NCBI GenBank assembly: GCA_934675225.1
Contig: CAKUQA010000028.1
Coordinates: 1 to 8,674, forward strand
Direction: 5' to 3'
DNA length: 8,674 bases
Source of the DNA: an uncultured Candidatus Melainabacteria bacterium
GTDB lineage: Bacteria > Cyanobacteriota > Vampirovibrionia > Gastranaerophilales > Gastranaerophilaceae
Below are positions 1 to 5,427 of the stretch, one piece after another. Positions within the stretch are counted from its first letter, which is position 1, and the number at the start of each line of letters is the position of its first letter. A program made the translations under genes and the position numbers. Below the pieces are notes generated by a model. The model was given only the letters and a program-made list of their open reading frames with translations, was not told the origin of the DNA and ran no database searches.

Positions 1-59
1 AGAAGTTACCAAAAGCTCTAAACATATTAAAATTTAGACATTCTTATAAATTTAAACTG

Positions 60-89
60 TTGCAAAAGAGTTCCGGTTTATGTTATCAT
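60..89 (+). promoter_or_regulatory. hom promoter, predicted leaderless
   Basis: A TTGCAA -35-like box (60-65) is followed after 18 bp by TATCAT (84-89), which is preceded by TG at 81-82, giving an extended -10. Only 7 nt separate the -10 box from the hom ATG at 97, so transcription would start at or next to the A of the start codon. No purine-rich ribosome binding site is visible. The first 59 bases of the window hold no gene that I can recognise. Confidence 0.55.
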
Positions 90-96
90 TTTCTCT

Positions 97-1365
97 ATGG
101 AAAAGAAAATTAAAATCGGACTTATCGGATTGGGCACTGTAGGCTCAGGAGTATTTAAAACACTTAAGAATTTTAAAAATATTGAGGTTGTTGCAATTGC
201 AGTTCGCAATATTAACAAAAAACGTGATATTGAAGGACTAGATAATTCAATTATCACGGATGATGCATACAAAATAGTTAATAATCCGGAAATTGATATT
301 GTTGCAGAACTTGTTGGTGGATTGAATCCGGCATTTGACTTAATTACAACAGCTCTAAAAAACGGAAAACATATTGTTACTGCAAATAAAGAACTTCTTG
401 CAAAACGCGGAGAAGAACTTTTCAAAGTTGCAGAAGAAAATAATAGAGTAATTCTATATGAAGCTGCAATTGCAGGCGGAATTCCTATTATTATGCCGAT
501 AAAGACTATTCTTGCAGGTAATAAAATTAACCGTATAGAAGCTATAGTTAATGGTACAACAAATTACATTTTGACAAAAATGGATGTACAAGGTGCATCT
601 TATGAAGATGTACTAAAAGAGGCTCAACAACTTGGTTATGCAGAAGCTGACCCAACAGGTGACGTTGATGGATTTGATGCTGCATATAAAATAGCAACTC
701 TTGCTTCAATAACATTCAAACAACGTATAAAAATTGAAAACGTTTATAGAGAAGGTATTACAAAAATCAGAGCACAAGACATGCATGCTGCAAATGATTT
801 AGGATATAAAATTAAATTAATTGCTTCTGCATATATGGATGAAGAAGGTCAAGCAGATGTTAGAGTTCATCCTATGCTTGTTTCCAAAAAATCAACTCTT
901 GCGCACATTGATTATGTAACCAATGCAGTATCTCTAAGTGGTCATCCTGTTGGAAATATCACTCTTTCAGGTCCAGGAGCAGGAGAATTTCCTACAGCAA
1001 GTTCTGTTGTTGGTGACATTTTAGCAATTGCTGCAGAAATTGGAAAATCTGATTATATTCTCCCAATGATGAGATGTAAACATTCTGAAAATGCAAAAAT
1101 GAAAAATATTGCGGATACAATAAACAAGTATTATATTTCAATAAATGCCAAAAACAATAAAGGTGTAATCGGAAAAATTGGAACGATTTGTGCAGAAAAC
1201 GATATAAGCCTTGCTAGTATTGTTCAACGTTGTGTATCTGATGATAACACAGCAGATATTACCGTAATTACCGAACTTGTTCAAGAGAAAAATATGCAAA
1301 ATGCAATAAAACTTATTGAACAAGACGGAAACAAAGTCAATAGCTTAATTCGAGTTCAGGTGTAA
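97..1365 (+). CDS. hom: Homoserine dehydrogenase with C-terminal ACT domain
   Basis: Catalyses the NAD(P)H-dependent reduction of aspartate semialdehyde to homoserine in the cytoplasm, the branch point to threonine and methionine. The 422-residue length is normal for the monofunctional enzyme without an aspartokinase domain. A Rossmann motif GLGTVGSG lies at residues 11-18 and TANKELLAKRG at 95-105. The substrate-binding region contains YEAAIAGGIP (121-130), NGTTNYIL (152-159) and EADPTGDVDGFDAAYK (183-198), with the family's catalytic acid and lysine expected at Asp194 and Lys198. Residues from about 348 to 415 look like an ACT domain (GVIGKIGTICAENDISLASI), which usually gives threonine feedback inhibition. 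The ATG at 97 is chosen because it precedes the Rossmann fold by the usual short N-terminus and lies 7 nt after a -10 box. There is no Shine-Dalgarno, so translation is probably leaderless. The gene is intact; thrC follows on the same strand beyond a toxin-antitoxin locus. Confidence 0.96.
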   Translation: MEKKIKIGLIGLGTVGSGVFKTLKNFKNIEVVAIAVRNINKKRDIEGLDNSIITDDAYKIVNNPEIDIVAELVGGLNPAFDLITTALKNGKHIVTANKELLAKRGEELFKVAEENNRVILYEAAIAGGIPIIMPIKTILAGNKINRIEAIVNGTTNYILTKMDVQGASYEDVLKEAQQLGYAEADPTGDVDGFDAAYKIATLASITFKQRIKIENVYREGITKIRAQDMHAANDLGYKIKLIASAYMDEEGQADVRVHPMLVSKKSTLAHIDYVTNAVSLSGHPVGNITLSGPGAGEFPTASSVVGDILAIAAEIGKSDYILPMMRCKHSENAKMKNIADTINKYYISINAKNNKGVIGKIGTICAENDISLASIVQRCVSDDNTADITVITELVQEKNMQNAIKLIEQDGNKVNSLIRVQV

Positions 1366-1377
1366 ATTTTCGAAGGG

Positions 1378-1406
1378 TTGAAAAATTCACTAACATAAGT
1401 TATAAT
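1378..1406 (+). promoter_or_regulatory. Promoter of the antisense antitoxin RNA
   Basis: TTGAAA (1378-1383), a 17-bp spacer and a perfect TATAAT (1401-1406) make this one of the best sigma-70-type promoters in the window. It starts only 12 bp after the hom stop codon and points into the antisense RNA, with a predicted start near 1413. No open reading frame with a ribosome binding site follows, which fits an RNA gene. Confidence 0.75.
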
Positions 1407-1419
1407 AAAAATATCGGGG

Positions 1420-1437
1420 CGGTAGCTCCAACTACCG
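1420..1437 (-). terminator. 3' hairpin of the toxin mRNA, probable terminator
   Basis: On the minus strand a 6-bp stem CGGTAG/CTACCG with a 6-nt loop is followed by CCCCGAT and then a T-rich stretch. It is the likely 3' end of the toxin mRNA, near 1405. The T-run is interrupted and the stem is short, so termination could be partial. The same bases form the 5' hairpin of the antisense RNA on the other strand. Confidence 0.5.
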
Positions 1438-1458
1438 TAACCTGTTTAAGAAATCGAA

Positions 1459-1494
1459 GTGACGTCTATCTGTTGGGATAGGCGTTACTTTTTT
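1459..1494 (+). terminator. Intrinsic terminator of the antisense RNA
   Basis: GTGACGTCTATC (1459-1470) pairs with GATAGGCGTTAC (1477-1488) across a 6-nt loop, giving a 12-position stem with two mismatches, and is followed directly by six T residues (1489-1494). This is a canonical rho-independent terminator for the plus strand. It would also stop read-through transcripts from hom. It overlaps the last codons of the toxin gene on the other strand. Confidence 0.82.
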
Positions 1495-1547
1495 ATTATG
1501 TATAAAATCAAAAATAATATTATTAATGTTAAATTGATATTTTCCAT
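1485..1547 (-). CDS. Small hydrophobic peptide, putative type I toxin
   Basis: Encodes MENINLTLIILFLILYIIKK (20 residues): a short polar start, about 14 hydrophobic residues that could span or insert into the membrane, and a Lys-Lys tail. The ATG at 1547 is preceded by AAAGGAGG (AGGAGG core at 1554-1559) with a 6-nt spacer, the strongest ribosome binding site in the window. A consensus promoter lies upstream at 1692-1720 and would give a leader of about 140 nt. The mRNA 3' end is covered by a convergent antisense RNA. Tiny size, hydrophobicity, strong translation signals and overlapping antisense RNA are together the hallmark of type I toxins, which depolarise or permeabilise the cell's own membrane when unrepressed. 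I do not recognise a named family; toxicity is inferred from architecture. A membrane-acting regulatory peptide is the main alternative. Confidence 0.72.
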   Translation of the reverse strand: MENINLTLIILFLILYIIKK

Positions 1548-1553
1548 AATTGA

Positions 1554-1559
1554 CCTCCT
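1554..1559 (-). promoter_or_regulatory. Perfect Shine-Dalgarno of the toxin gene
   Basis: AGGAGG on the minus strand lies 6 nt before the toxin ATG. It decides the start of a gene otherwise too small to call, and it contrasts with the missing or weak sites before most other genes here. Confidence 0.8.
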
Positions 1560-1578
1560 TTCATTAGAGCAATCGACT

Positions 1579-1589
1579 GAAATCGAAGT
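1579..1589 (-). repeat. 11-bp direct repeat in the toxin 5' leader (copy of 1450-1460)
   Basis: The minus-strand sequence ACTTCGATTTC occurs here, about 19 nt upstream of the toxin Shine-Dalgarno, and again at 1450-1460 just after the toxin stop codon. Because the second copy lies in the region covered by the antisense RNA, that RNA is also perfectly complementary to this leader copy. Confidence 0.7.
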
Positions 1590-1619
1590 ATAATGTTGTG
1601 CCGGTGCTCTTGTGAAAAT

Positions 1620-1632
1620 ACAGGTTAGCCCC
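1620..1632 (-). promoter_or_regulatory. Leader element complementary to the toxin mRNA 3' end
   Basis: On the minus strand this reads GGGGCTAACCTGT. TAACCTGT can pair with ACAGGTTA (complement of 1438-1445), and GGGG can pair with CCCC (complement of 1416-1419). These two 3' segments flank the 3' hairpin 1420-1437. The leader and the tail of the mRNA could therefore close into a 12-bp helix with the hairpin at a junction and only one unpaired C in the leader strand. The pairing is seen in the sequence; a role in keeping the mRNA inactive is inferred. Confidence 0.5.
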
Positions 1633-1691
1633 TTGATATTTTAATTTTCAATGTTCTCGTGTAATAATAATACCGAAACAAGCAAAATGCA

Positions 1692-1720
1692 ATATTATTA
1701 ATATTTTAAAACTTTGTCAA
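1692..1720 (-). promoter_or_regulatory. Toxin mRNA promoter
   Basis: On the minus strand a perfect TTGACA (1720-1715) and TAATAT (1697-1692) are separated by exactly 17 bp. Transcription would start near 1685, giving a toxin mRNA of about 280 nt that ends near 1405. The -35 box overlaps the -35 box of the divergent thrC promoter. Confidence 0.72.
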
Positions 1721-1743
1721 AAACTGGTTGTCTGTGTTATTAT
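1714..1743 (+). promoter_or_regulatory. thrC promoter
   Basis: TTGTCA (1714-1719), an 18-bp spacer and TATTAT (1738-1743) preceded by TG at 1735-1736 form an extended -10 promoter. The predicted start near 1750 leaves a 5' leader of about 20 nt with AAGGGG as ribosome binding site. The -35 box shares five bases with the -35 box of the toxin promoter on the other strand. Confidence 0.6.
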
Positions 1744-1769
1744 TAATCAAAAGAATAAGGGGAAAAATT

Positions 1770-2822
1770 ATGTACTATCAAGGATTAATTAATACATTTA
1801 GAGAATATTTACCGGTATCGGATAAAACTCCGGTTGTAACACTTAATGAAGGAAACACTCCTTTGATTAAAGCAGATAATTTAGCAAAAAAGATTGGAAT
1901 TGATGCTGAAATTTATCTAAAATATGAAGGTTGCAACCCTACAGGCAGTTTTAAAGACCGTGGAATGACCATGGCTGTTTCTAAAGCAAAAGAAGCAGGT
2001 TCTGATGCTATTATCTGTGCTTCAACAGGAAACACTTCCGCATCAGCTGCAGCTTATGGTGCAAGAGCAGGCATGAAAACTTTTGTATTAATTCCTGATG
2101 GCTATATTGCTCTAGGTAAACTTTCACAAGCTATGATGTATGGAGCAGAAATTATAGCAATCCAAGGAAATTTTGATGAAGCACTGGAAATGGTTCGCAA
2201 AATTTCTGATAACTACCCAATAACCCTTGTAAATTCAGTTAACCCATATAGAATTGAAGGACAAAAAACCGGAGCATTTGAAATATGTAATGCTTTAGGA
2301 CAAGCTCCTGATTATCATTTTATTCCGGTTGGAAATGCCGGCAATATAACTGCATATTGGAAAGGTTATACAGAATGGCATAAATTAGGTAAAATCAAAA
2401 ACTTACCTAAAATGATGGGCTTTGAAGCAGAAGGAGCAGCTGCTATTGTTAAAGGTGAAAGAATTTATAAACCTGAAACACTTGCAACTGCAATTCGTAT
2501 CGGAAACCCAGCAAGTTGGCAAAAAGCAGAAGCCGCAAGAGACGAAAGTAACGGTATGATTAATTTTGTTACTGATGAAGAAATTGTAAAAGCATATAAA
2601 TTAATTGCCTCAACTGAAGGAGTATTTGCTGAACCGGCAAGTGCTGCATCTGTGGCAGGATTAATAAAAGTAAAAGACCAAGTTAAATCAGGTTCCAAAA
2701 TTGTTTGTATTTTGACAGGAAACGGCTTGAAAGACCCTGATAATGCTATTGAACATTCAAATGCAGGAGTTAAAAAAGCAGCTGCAAATATGAACGAAAT
2801 TTTAAAAGTAATGGGTGTTTAG
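1770..2822 (+). CDS. thrC: Threonine synthase
   Basis: A cytoplasmic PLP enzyme that converts O-phosphohomoserine to threonine and phosphate, the last step of threonine synthesis. The 350-residue product is the short form typical of many bacteria. The PLP lysine is Lys62 in PTGSFKDRG (57-65), followed by STGNTSAS (85-92), and the phosphate-binding loop is GNAGN (188-192). Further family segments are [12 protein letters not shown] (156-167), [10 protein letters not shown] and a C-terminal LTGNGLKD. The ATG at 1770 is chosen because AAGGGG lies 8 nt upstream and the predicted transcript starts near 1750. A longer in-frame reading from TTG at 1728 would begin inside the promoter. The gene is on the same strand as hom but has its own promoter, with a toxin-antitoxin locus between them. 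It is intact. Confidence 0.96.
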   Translation: MYYQGLINTFREYLPVSDKTPVVTLNEGNTPLIKADNLAKKIGIDAEIYLKYEGCNPTGSFKDRGMTMAVSKAKEAGSDAIICASTGNTSASAAAYGARAGMKTFVLIPDGYIALGKLSQAMMYGAEIIAIQGNFDEALEMVRKISDNYPITLVNSVNPYRIEGQKTGAFEICNALGQAPDYHFIPVGNAGNITAYWKGYTEWHKLGKIKNLPKMMGFEAEGAAAIVKGERIYKPETLATAIRIGNPASWQKAEAARDESNGMINFVTDEEIVKAYKLIASTEGVFAEPASAASVAGLIKVKDQVKSGSKIVCILTGNGLKDPDNAIEHSNAGVKKAAANMNEILKVMGV

Positions 2823-2863
2823 TTTATCGCTTGCCTCCAATAAAAATAAAGGCAAGCTAAACT
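2821..2863 (+). terminator. Stem-loop after thrC, possible terminator
   Basis: GCTTGCCT (2829-2836) pairs perfectly with AGGCAAGC (2850-2857), and AGTTTA (2821-2826) with TAAACT (2858-2863), the two helices separated by a 2-nt bulge. The stem starts inside the thrC stop codon. No T-run follows directly; the nearest is at about 2876-2880. It may protect the 3' end or terminate inefficiently. Confidence 0.5.
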
Positions 2864-2926
2864 AATACAATAGAGTTTTTATCAGCTTTTTTTGAAGAAA
2901 GATAGACAATATCTTTAAGTTTGTTA

Positions 2927-2935
2927 TGCTATAAT
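2927..2935 (+). promoter_or_regulatory. Extended -10 promoter of the MATE gene
   Basis: TGC followed by a perfect TATAAT (2930-2935) is an extended -10 element. No good -35 box lies at the normal distance. The predicted start is near 2942, leaving a leader of about 20 nt before the ATG at 2963. Confidence 0.55.
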
Positions 2936-2962
2936 ATTCGTACAAAAAGTTGTAGGTACATT

Positions 2963-4342
2963 ATGATTACTGATATGACAAAAGGAAGCCCCATAAGGCA
3001 TATATTGCTTTTTTCAGTTCCTCTTTTAATTGGGAATATTTTTCAACAATTATACAATATAGCTGACTTAGTTATTGTTGGCAGAACACTTGGGGTAGAT
3101 GCTTTTGCTGCAGTCGGAGCTGTTGCACCACTATTCTTTTTAGTTACTTTTGTAATAATAGGCTTAACCGGCGGCTTTGCTGTTATTACCGGACAAAGAT
3201 ACGGAGCAAAAGATTTTGATGGAGTGAAAAATTCAGTAATTATTTCAACTGTTTTAAGCGTAATAGTGACTCTTGTATTCTCATGTCTTTGTTATTTCTT
3301 AATGAATCCTATTTTACATTGGATGAATGTACCGGCAAATATTTATAATAATGCTTATTGGTATGTTCAAATTATTACGATTGGCTTGCTTGCCACAACA
3401 TTATATAACCTTTTGGCAAGCATAATTCGAGCTTTAGGCGATAGTAAAACTCCATTGTACTTTTTAATGATTGCTTCAGTCATAAATATTATTCTTGCTC
3501 TAATTTTTATTCAATGTTTACACATGGGAGTTCCGGGGTCTGCAATTGCCGTAATACTTTCTCAAGGAATTTCTTTTATTCTTTGCTTAATTTTTATCAA
3601 ATATAAATTTTCCATTTTACACCTGCGCAAAAAAGATTTTGAACTATGTAAATGTAATTTTTGGCAATCTGCCCTGGAACATTTAAGGGTTGGAATTCCA
3701 ATGGCATTACAATTCTCTATAATCGGTGCAGGAATTCTCATTATACAAAGTGTGTGCAACACATTTGGCTCAAATGTTATCGCTGCATTAACGGCAGCAC
3801 TGAGGATTGAACAAATTGCAACACTGCCAATGATGTCATTCGGTGTTGCATTGGCAACTTATGTTGCACAAAATTATGGAGCTAAAAAATTCAAAAGAAT
3901 TCGACTCGGAGTAATAAAAACTTCTACGATAAATATTGTATTAAGCGTACTAATGGCATGTGTAATGCGTTTATGGGGAACTGATATTATAGGAGCATTT
4001 ATTGGAACAACAACAAGAGACATTATAAATATTGCCCACAAATATCTTTTAATAAGCACCATTTTTTATTTCTTCTTAGGACAAATTTTTATTTACAGAA
4101 ATGCTTTACAAGGCATGGGAGAAACAATATTTCCAACACTTGCTTGTATCGCAGAACTTGTCATGAGAGCTTTTGCAGCCATTTATTTAGCAATAAAATT
4201 TGGTTATATTGGAATATTTTACGCAGGGCCTATTGCTTGGGTAAGCGCTTCTACCGTATTATTTATAGGCTATTTGTATAGCATAAAACATATACTTTAT
4301 GTTACAAGAAACAAAATACATGAAAAACTTAAAAATAACTGA
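2963..4342 (+). CDS. MATE family multidrug efflux transporter
   Basis: An inner-membrane antiporter of the multidrug and toxic compound extrusion family, which exports mostly cationic drugs using a Na+ or H+ gradient. The product has 459 residues, normal for the family, and about 12 hydrophobic segments in two related halves. Family signatures visible are LLIGNIFQQLYNIADLVIVG (21-40), GQRYGAKD (77-84), RALGDSKTP (156-164), MSFGVALATYVAQNYGAKKF (291-310) and RNALQGMGETIFP (379-391). The N-terminal TKGSPIRHILLFSVP is typical of MATE proteins of anaerobic gut bacteria. The ATG at 2963 is chosen because the -10 box at 2930-2935 lies upstream of it; a TTG reading at 2921 would start before the promoter. 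The ribosome binding site (GTAGGT) is weak. A second ATG at 2975 is possible. The substrate cannot be told from sequence. Confidence 0.93.
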   Translation: MITDMTKGSPIRHILLFSVPLLIGNIFQQLYNIADLVIVGRTLGVDAFAAVGAVAPLFFLVTFVIIGLTGGFAVITGQRYGAKDFDGVKNSVIISTVLSVIVTLVFSCLCYFLMNPILHWMNVPANIYNNAYWYVQIITIGLLATTLYNLLASIIRALGDSKTPLYFLMIASVINIILALIFIQCLHMGVPGSAIAVILSQGISFILCLIFIKYKFSILHLRKKDFELCKCNFWQSALEHLRVGIPMALQFSIIGAGILIIQSVCNTFGSNVIAALTAALRIEQIATLPMMSFGVALATYVAQNYGAKKFKRIRLGVIKTSTINIVLSVLMACVMRLWGTDIIGAFIGTTTRDIINIAHKYLLISTIFYFFLGQIFIYRNALQGMGETIFPTLACIAELVMRAFAAIYLAIKFGYIGIFYAGPIAWVSASTVLFIGYLYSIKHILYVTRNKIHEKLKNN

Positions 4343-4362
4343 TTATACAAACTTGAATTCTC

Positions 4363-4392
4363 TTTACAAGCCTATTTAACCCGTGCTAGTAT
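4363..4392 (+). promoter_or_regulatory. Promoter of the bioD-like gene, predicted leaderless
   Basis: TTTACA (4363-4368), an 18-bp spacer and TAGTAT (4387-4392) preceded by TG at 4384-4385. The box ends 6 nt before the ATG at 4399, so the predicted transcription start coincides with the start codon. No Shine-Dalgarno is present. Confidence 0.6.
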
Positions 4393-4398
4393 TAGCTT

Positions 4399-5112
4399 AT
4401 GCTAGATTTGTATGTAACAGGCACAGACGAAACTTCCGATAAAATTTTTGTAACTGCCGGTTTGGGAGCTACAATGAATTGCCTTGGATACTCTACCGGA
4501 GTTTATAAGCCTGTAGCAACAGGCGCAGTTATGCTTAACGGTTTTATGCAATCCCCCGATATTGCATTTATAAAGTATACAGATCCTTATTTAAAAATAT
4601 ATAATTCTTATCTTTTAAAAGCGCAAAATTCTCCATTATTAGCGGCAGCAGCAGAAAACATAATTATAGAAAGAAATAATATCTTAAAAGACTTTCAAAA
4701 TATACAAGATGTAAATGAATGCTTAATTGTTGATGGAGTTTCAGGACTCGGGTCTCCGTTAAGCAAAAATTTTTTGGAAGAAGATATGATAAAAAGTCTT
4801 GATTTACCATTGTTAATGGTTGTTTCTGCGCAAAATTCTTCATTAAATAATATAATACTTTCAATAAATCATGCCAACGAGACCGGAATTAAAATTAGAG
4901 GAGCAATTTTAAGTAATTACCCACAAAACTGCGAAGATGTAAACATAAAATTAATGCCACGTATAATAGAAGAATATACAGGAGTAAAAATTCTTGGAAT
5001 ACTTCCTGCTTTTGACAAAAATATAAACCCTAATGATTTAATAAGTGAAATCCTTAATGGAGTGGATATTGAAGGTATATTTCAAGTCAGGATTGCTAAA
5101 CTTCAAATGTAA
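4399..5112 (+). CDS. Dethiobiotin synthetase-like protein with altered P-loop
   Basis: A 237-residue homologue of BioD, the ATP- and CO2-dependent ligase that closes the ureido ring of dethiobiotin in biotin synthesis. The collinear match is clear: TGTD (7-10), VYKPVATGA (35-43, with the catalytic Lys37), Asp54 in the SPD segment, SPLLAAAAE (78-86), VDGVSGLGSPLS (111-122) and LSNYP (171-175). Key positions differ from active BioD. The usual GTDTxVGKT loop reads GTDETSDKI (8-16), so Lys15 is kept but the glycine is Asp14 and the Mg-binding threonine is Ile16. The usual VEGAGG reads VDGVSG, and the GxLGxINH segment is lost (AQNSSLNNI, 144-152). No other biotin gene lies in the window. It may be a diverged paralogue with another role or a weak enzyme. 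The start is fixed by the promoter ending 6 nt upstream; there is no ribosome binding site. Confidence 0.8.
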   Translation: MLDLYVTGTDETSDKIFVTAGLGATMNCLGYSTGVYKPVATGAVMLNGFMQSPDIAFIKYTDPYLKIYNSYLLKAQNSPLLAAAAENIIIERNNILKDFQNIQDVNECLIVDGVSGLGSPLSKNFLEEDMIKSLDLPLLMVVSAQNSSLNNIILSINHANETGIKIRGAILSNYPQNCEDVNIKLMPRIIEEYTGVKILGILPAFDKNINPNDLISEILNGVDIEGIFQVRIAKLQM

Positions 5113-5190
5113 CAAAACCGTAATAATATATACTTTTTATATAAAAATTAGTCAATTTTTTATTTACAAACTTTTTTATTAAAATAGAGG

Positions 5191-5196
5191 TATAAT
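5191..5196 (+). promoter_or_regulatory. -10 box of the 54-residue gene, predicted leaderless
   Basis: A perfect TATAAT ends 6 nt before the ATG at 5203. GAGG lies just before the box, but its 12-nt distance to the ATG is too long for a normal ribosome binding site. No clear -35 box at 17 bp. The 90 bp between the bioD-like stop and this ATG hold only AT-rich sequence otherwise. Confidence 0.5.
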
Positions 5197-5202
5197 AATT
5201 TT

Positions 5203-5367
5203 ATGGACAAAAAAGAATTTATTGTAATTGAAAATAAGACCAAATCGGATGAAAAAACAATTGAAAAAAAGGTTTCTCATCAAACAAATCCTATTGCTAA
5301 AAAATTTCTCGAATTCCATAAAGAAAACCTTGGCAAATTTAACGTGAAAGACTTATTTAGAAAATAA
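5203..5367 (+). CDS. Hypothetical 54-residue lysine-rich protein
   Basis: An open frame running from ATG (5203) to TAA (5365-5367). The product begins MDKKEFIVIENKTKS and ends GKFNVKDLFRK. It is rich in Lys and Glu, soluble, with no signal peptide, membrane segment, cysteines or recognised domain. The C-terminal half (NPIAKKFLEFHKENLGKF) is likely helical. I do not recognise the family. Support for a real gene is the perfect TATAAT ending 6 nt before the ATG (a leaderless layout shared with three other genes here), the snug fit between flanking genes on the same strand, and lysine/glutamate-rich composition like the next gene. It could still be a chance frame in AT-rich DNA. Confidence 0.6.
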   Translation: MDKKEFIVIENKTKSDEKTIEKKVSHQTNPIAKKFLEFHKENLGKFNVKDLFRK

Positions 5368-5391
5368 ATTCTTCTATATTTTTGATAATGC

Positions 5392-5420
5392 TTTACTTAA
5401 ACTCTTTTTTTTACTACCAT
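5392..5420 (+). promoter_or_regulatory. Promoter of the 166-residue gene and prmC, predicted leaderless
   Basis: TTTACT (5392-5397), a 17-bp spacer and TACCAT (5415-5420). The -10 box ends 7 nt before the ATG at 5428, which has no Shine-Dalgarno. Because the next gene overlaps, this promoter probably serves prmC too. Confidence 0.5.
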
Positions 5421-5427
5421 AACCGGT

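Larger units (their letters stand above)
1413..1494 (+). ncRNA. Antisense RNA, putative type I antitoxin
   Basis: A roughly 82-nt non-coding transcript is predicted between a consensus promoter (start near 1413) and an intrinsic terminator whose T-run ends at 1494. It can fold into a 5' hairpin (CGGTAG at 1420-1425 with CTACCG at 1432-1437), a single-stranded stretch (about 1438-1458) and the terminator hairpin (1459-1488). It is fully complementary to the 3' end of the minus-strand toxin mRNA, including the stop and the last lysine codons. Its GAAATCGAAGT (1450-1460) also occurs at 1579-1589, so it could pair a second time in the toxin 5' leader. This layout, with RNAs overlapping at their 3' ends, matches Gram-positive type I systems such as txpA/RatA and bsrG/SR4. 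No similarity search was possible, so the family is inferred from architecture. Confidence 0.72.

Noticed and set aside
78..425. 115-codon minus-strand open frame overlapping hom
   Set aside because: It is a shadow of hom, whose frame carries the conserved Rossmann motif; no ribosome binding site or family match is seen.
1413..1494. Threonine attenuator or riboswitch controlling thrC
   Set aside because: The structure ends in a complete terminator more than 200 bp before the thrC promoter, contains no Thr-rich leader peptide, and is precisely antisense to a small gene, so an antitoxin RNA explains it better.
1728..1769. N-terminal extension of threonine synthase from a TTG codon at 1728
   Set aside because: It would start inside the predicted thrC promoter and upstream of the transcription start; ATG 1770 has a good AAGGGG site and gives the usual protein start.
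2921..2962. N-terminal extension of the MATE protein from TTG at 2921
   Set aside because: The extended -10 box (2927-2935) lies within it, so the codons would not be transcribed; ATG 2963 gives the normal MATE N-terminus.
5134..5147. TTTTTATATAAAAA palindrome as terminator of the bioD-like gene
   Set aside because: The stem is made only of A and T and leaves almost no loop; such palindromes are common by chance in DNA this AT-rich.
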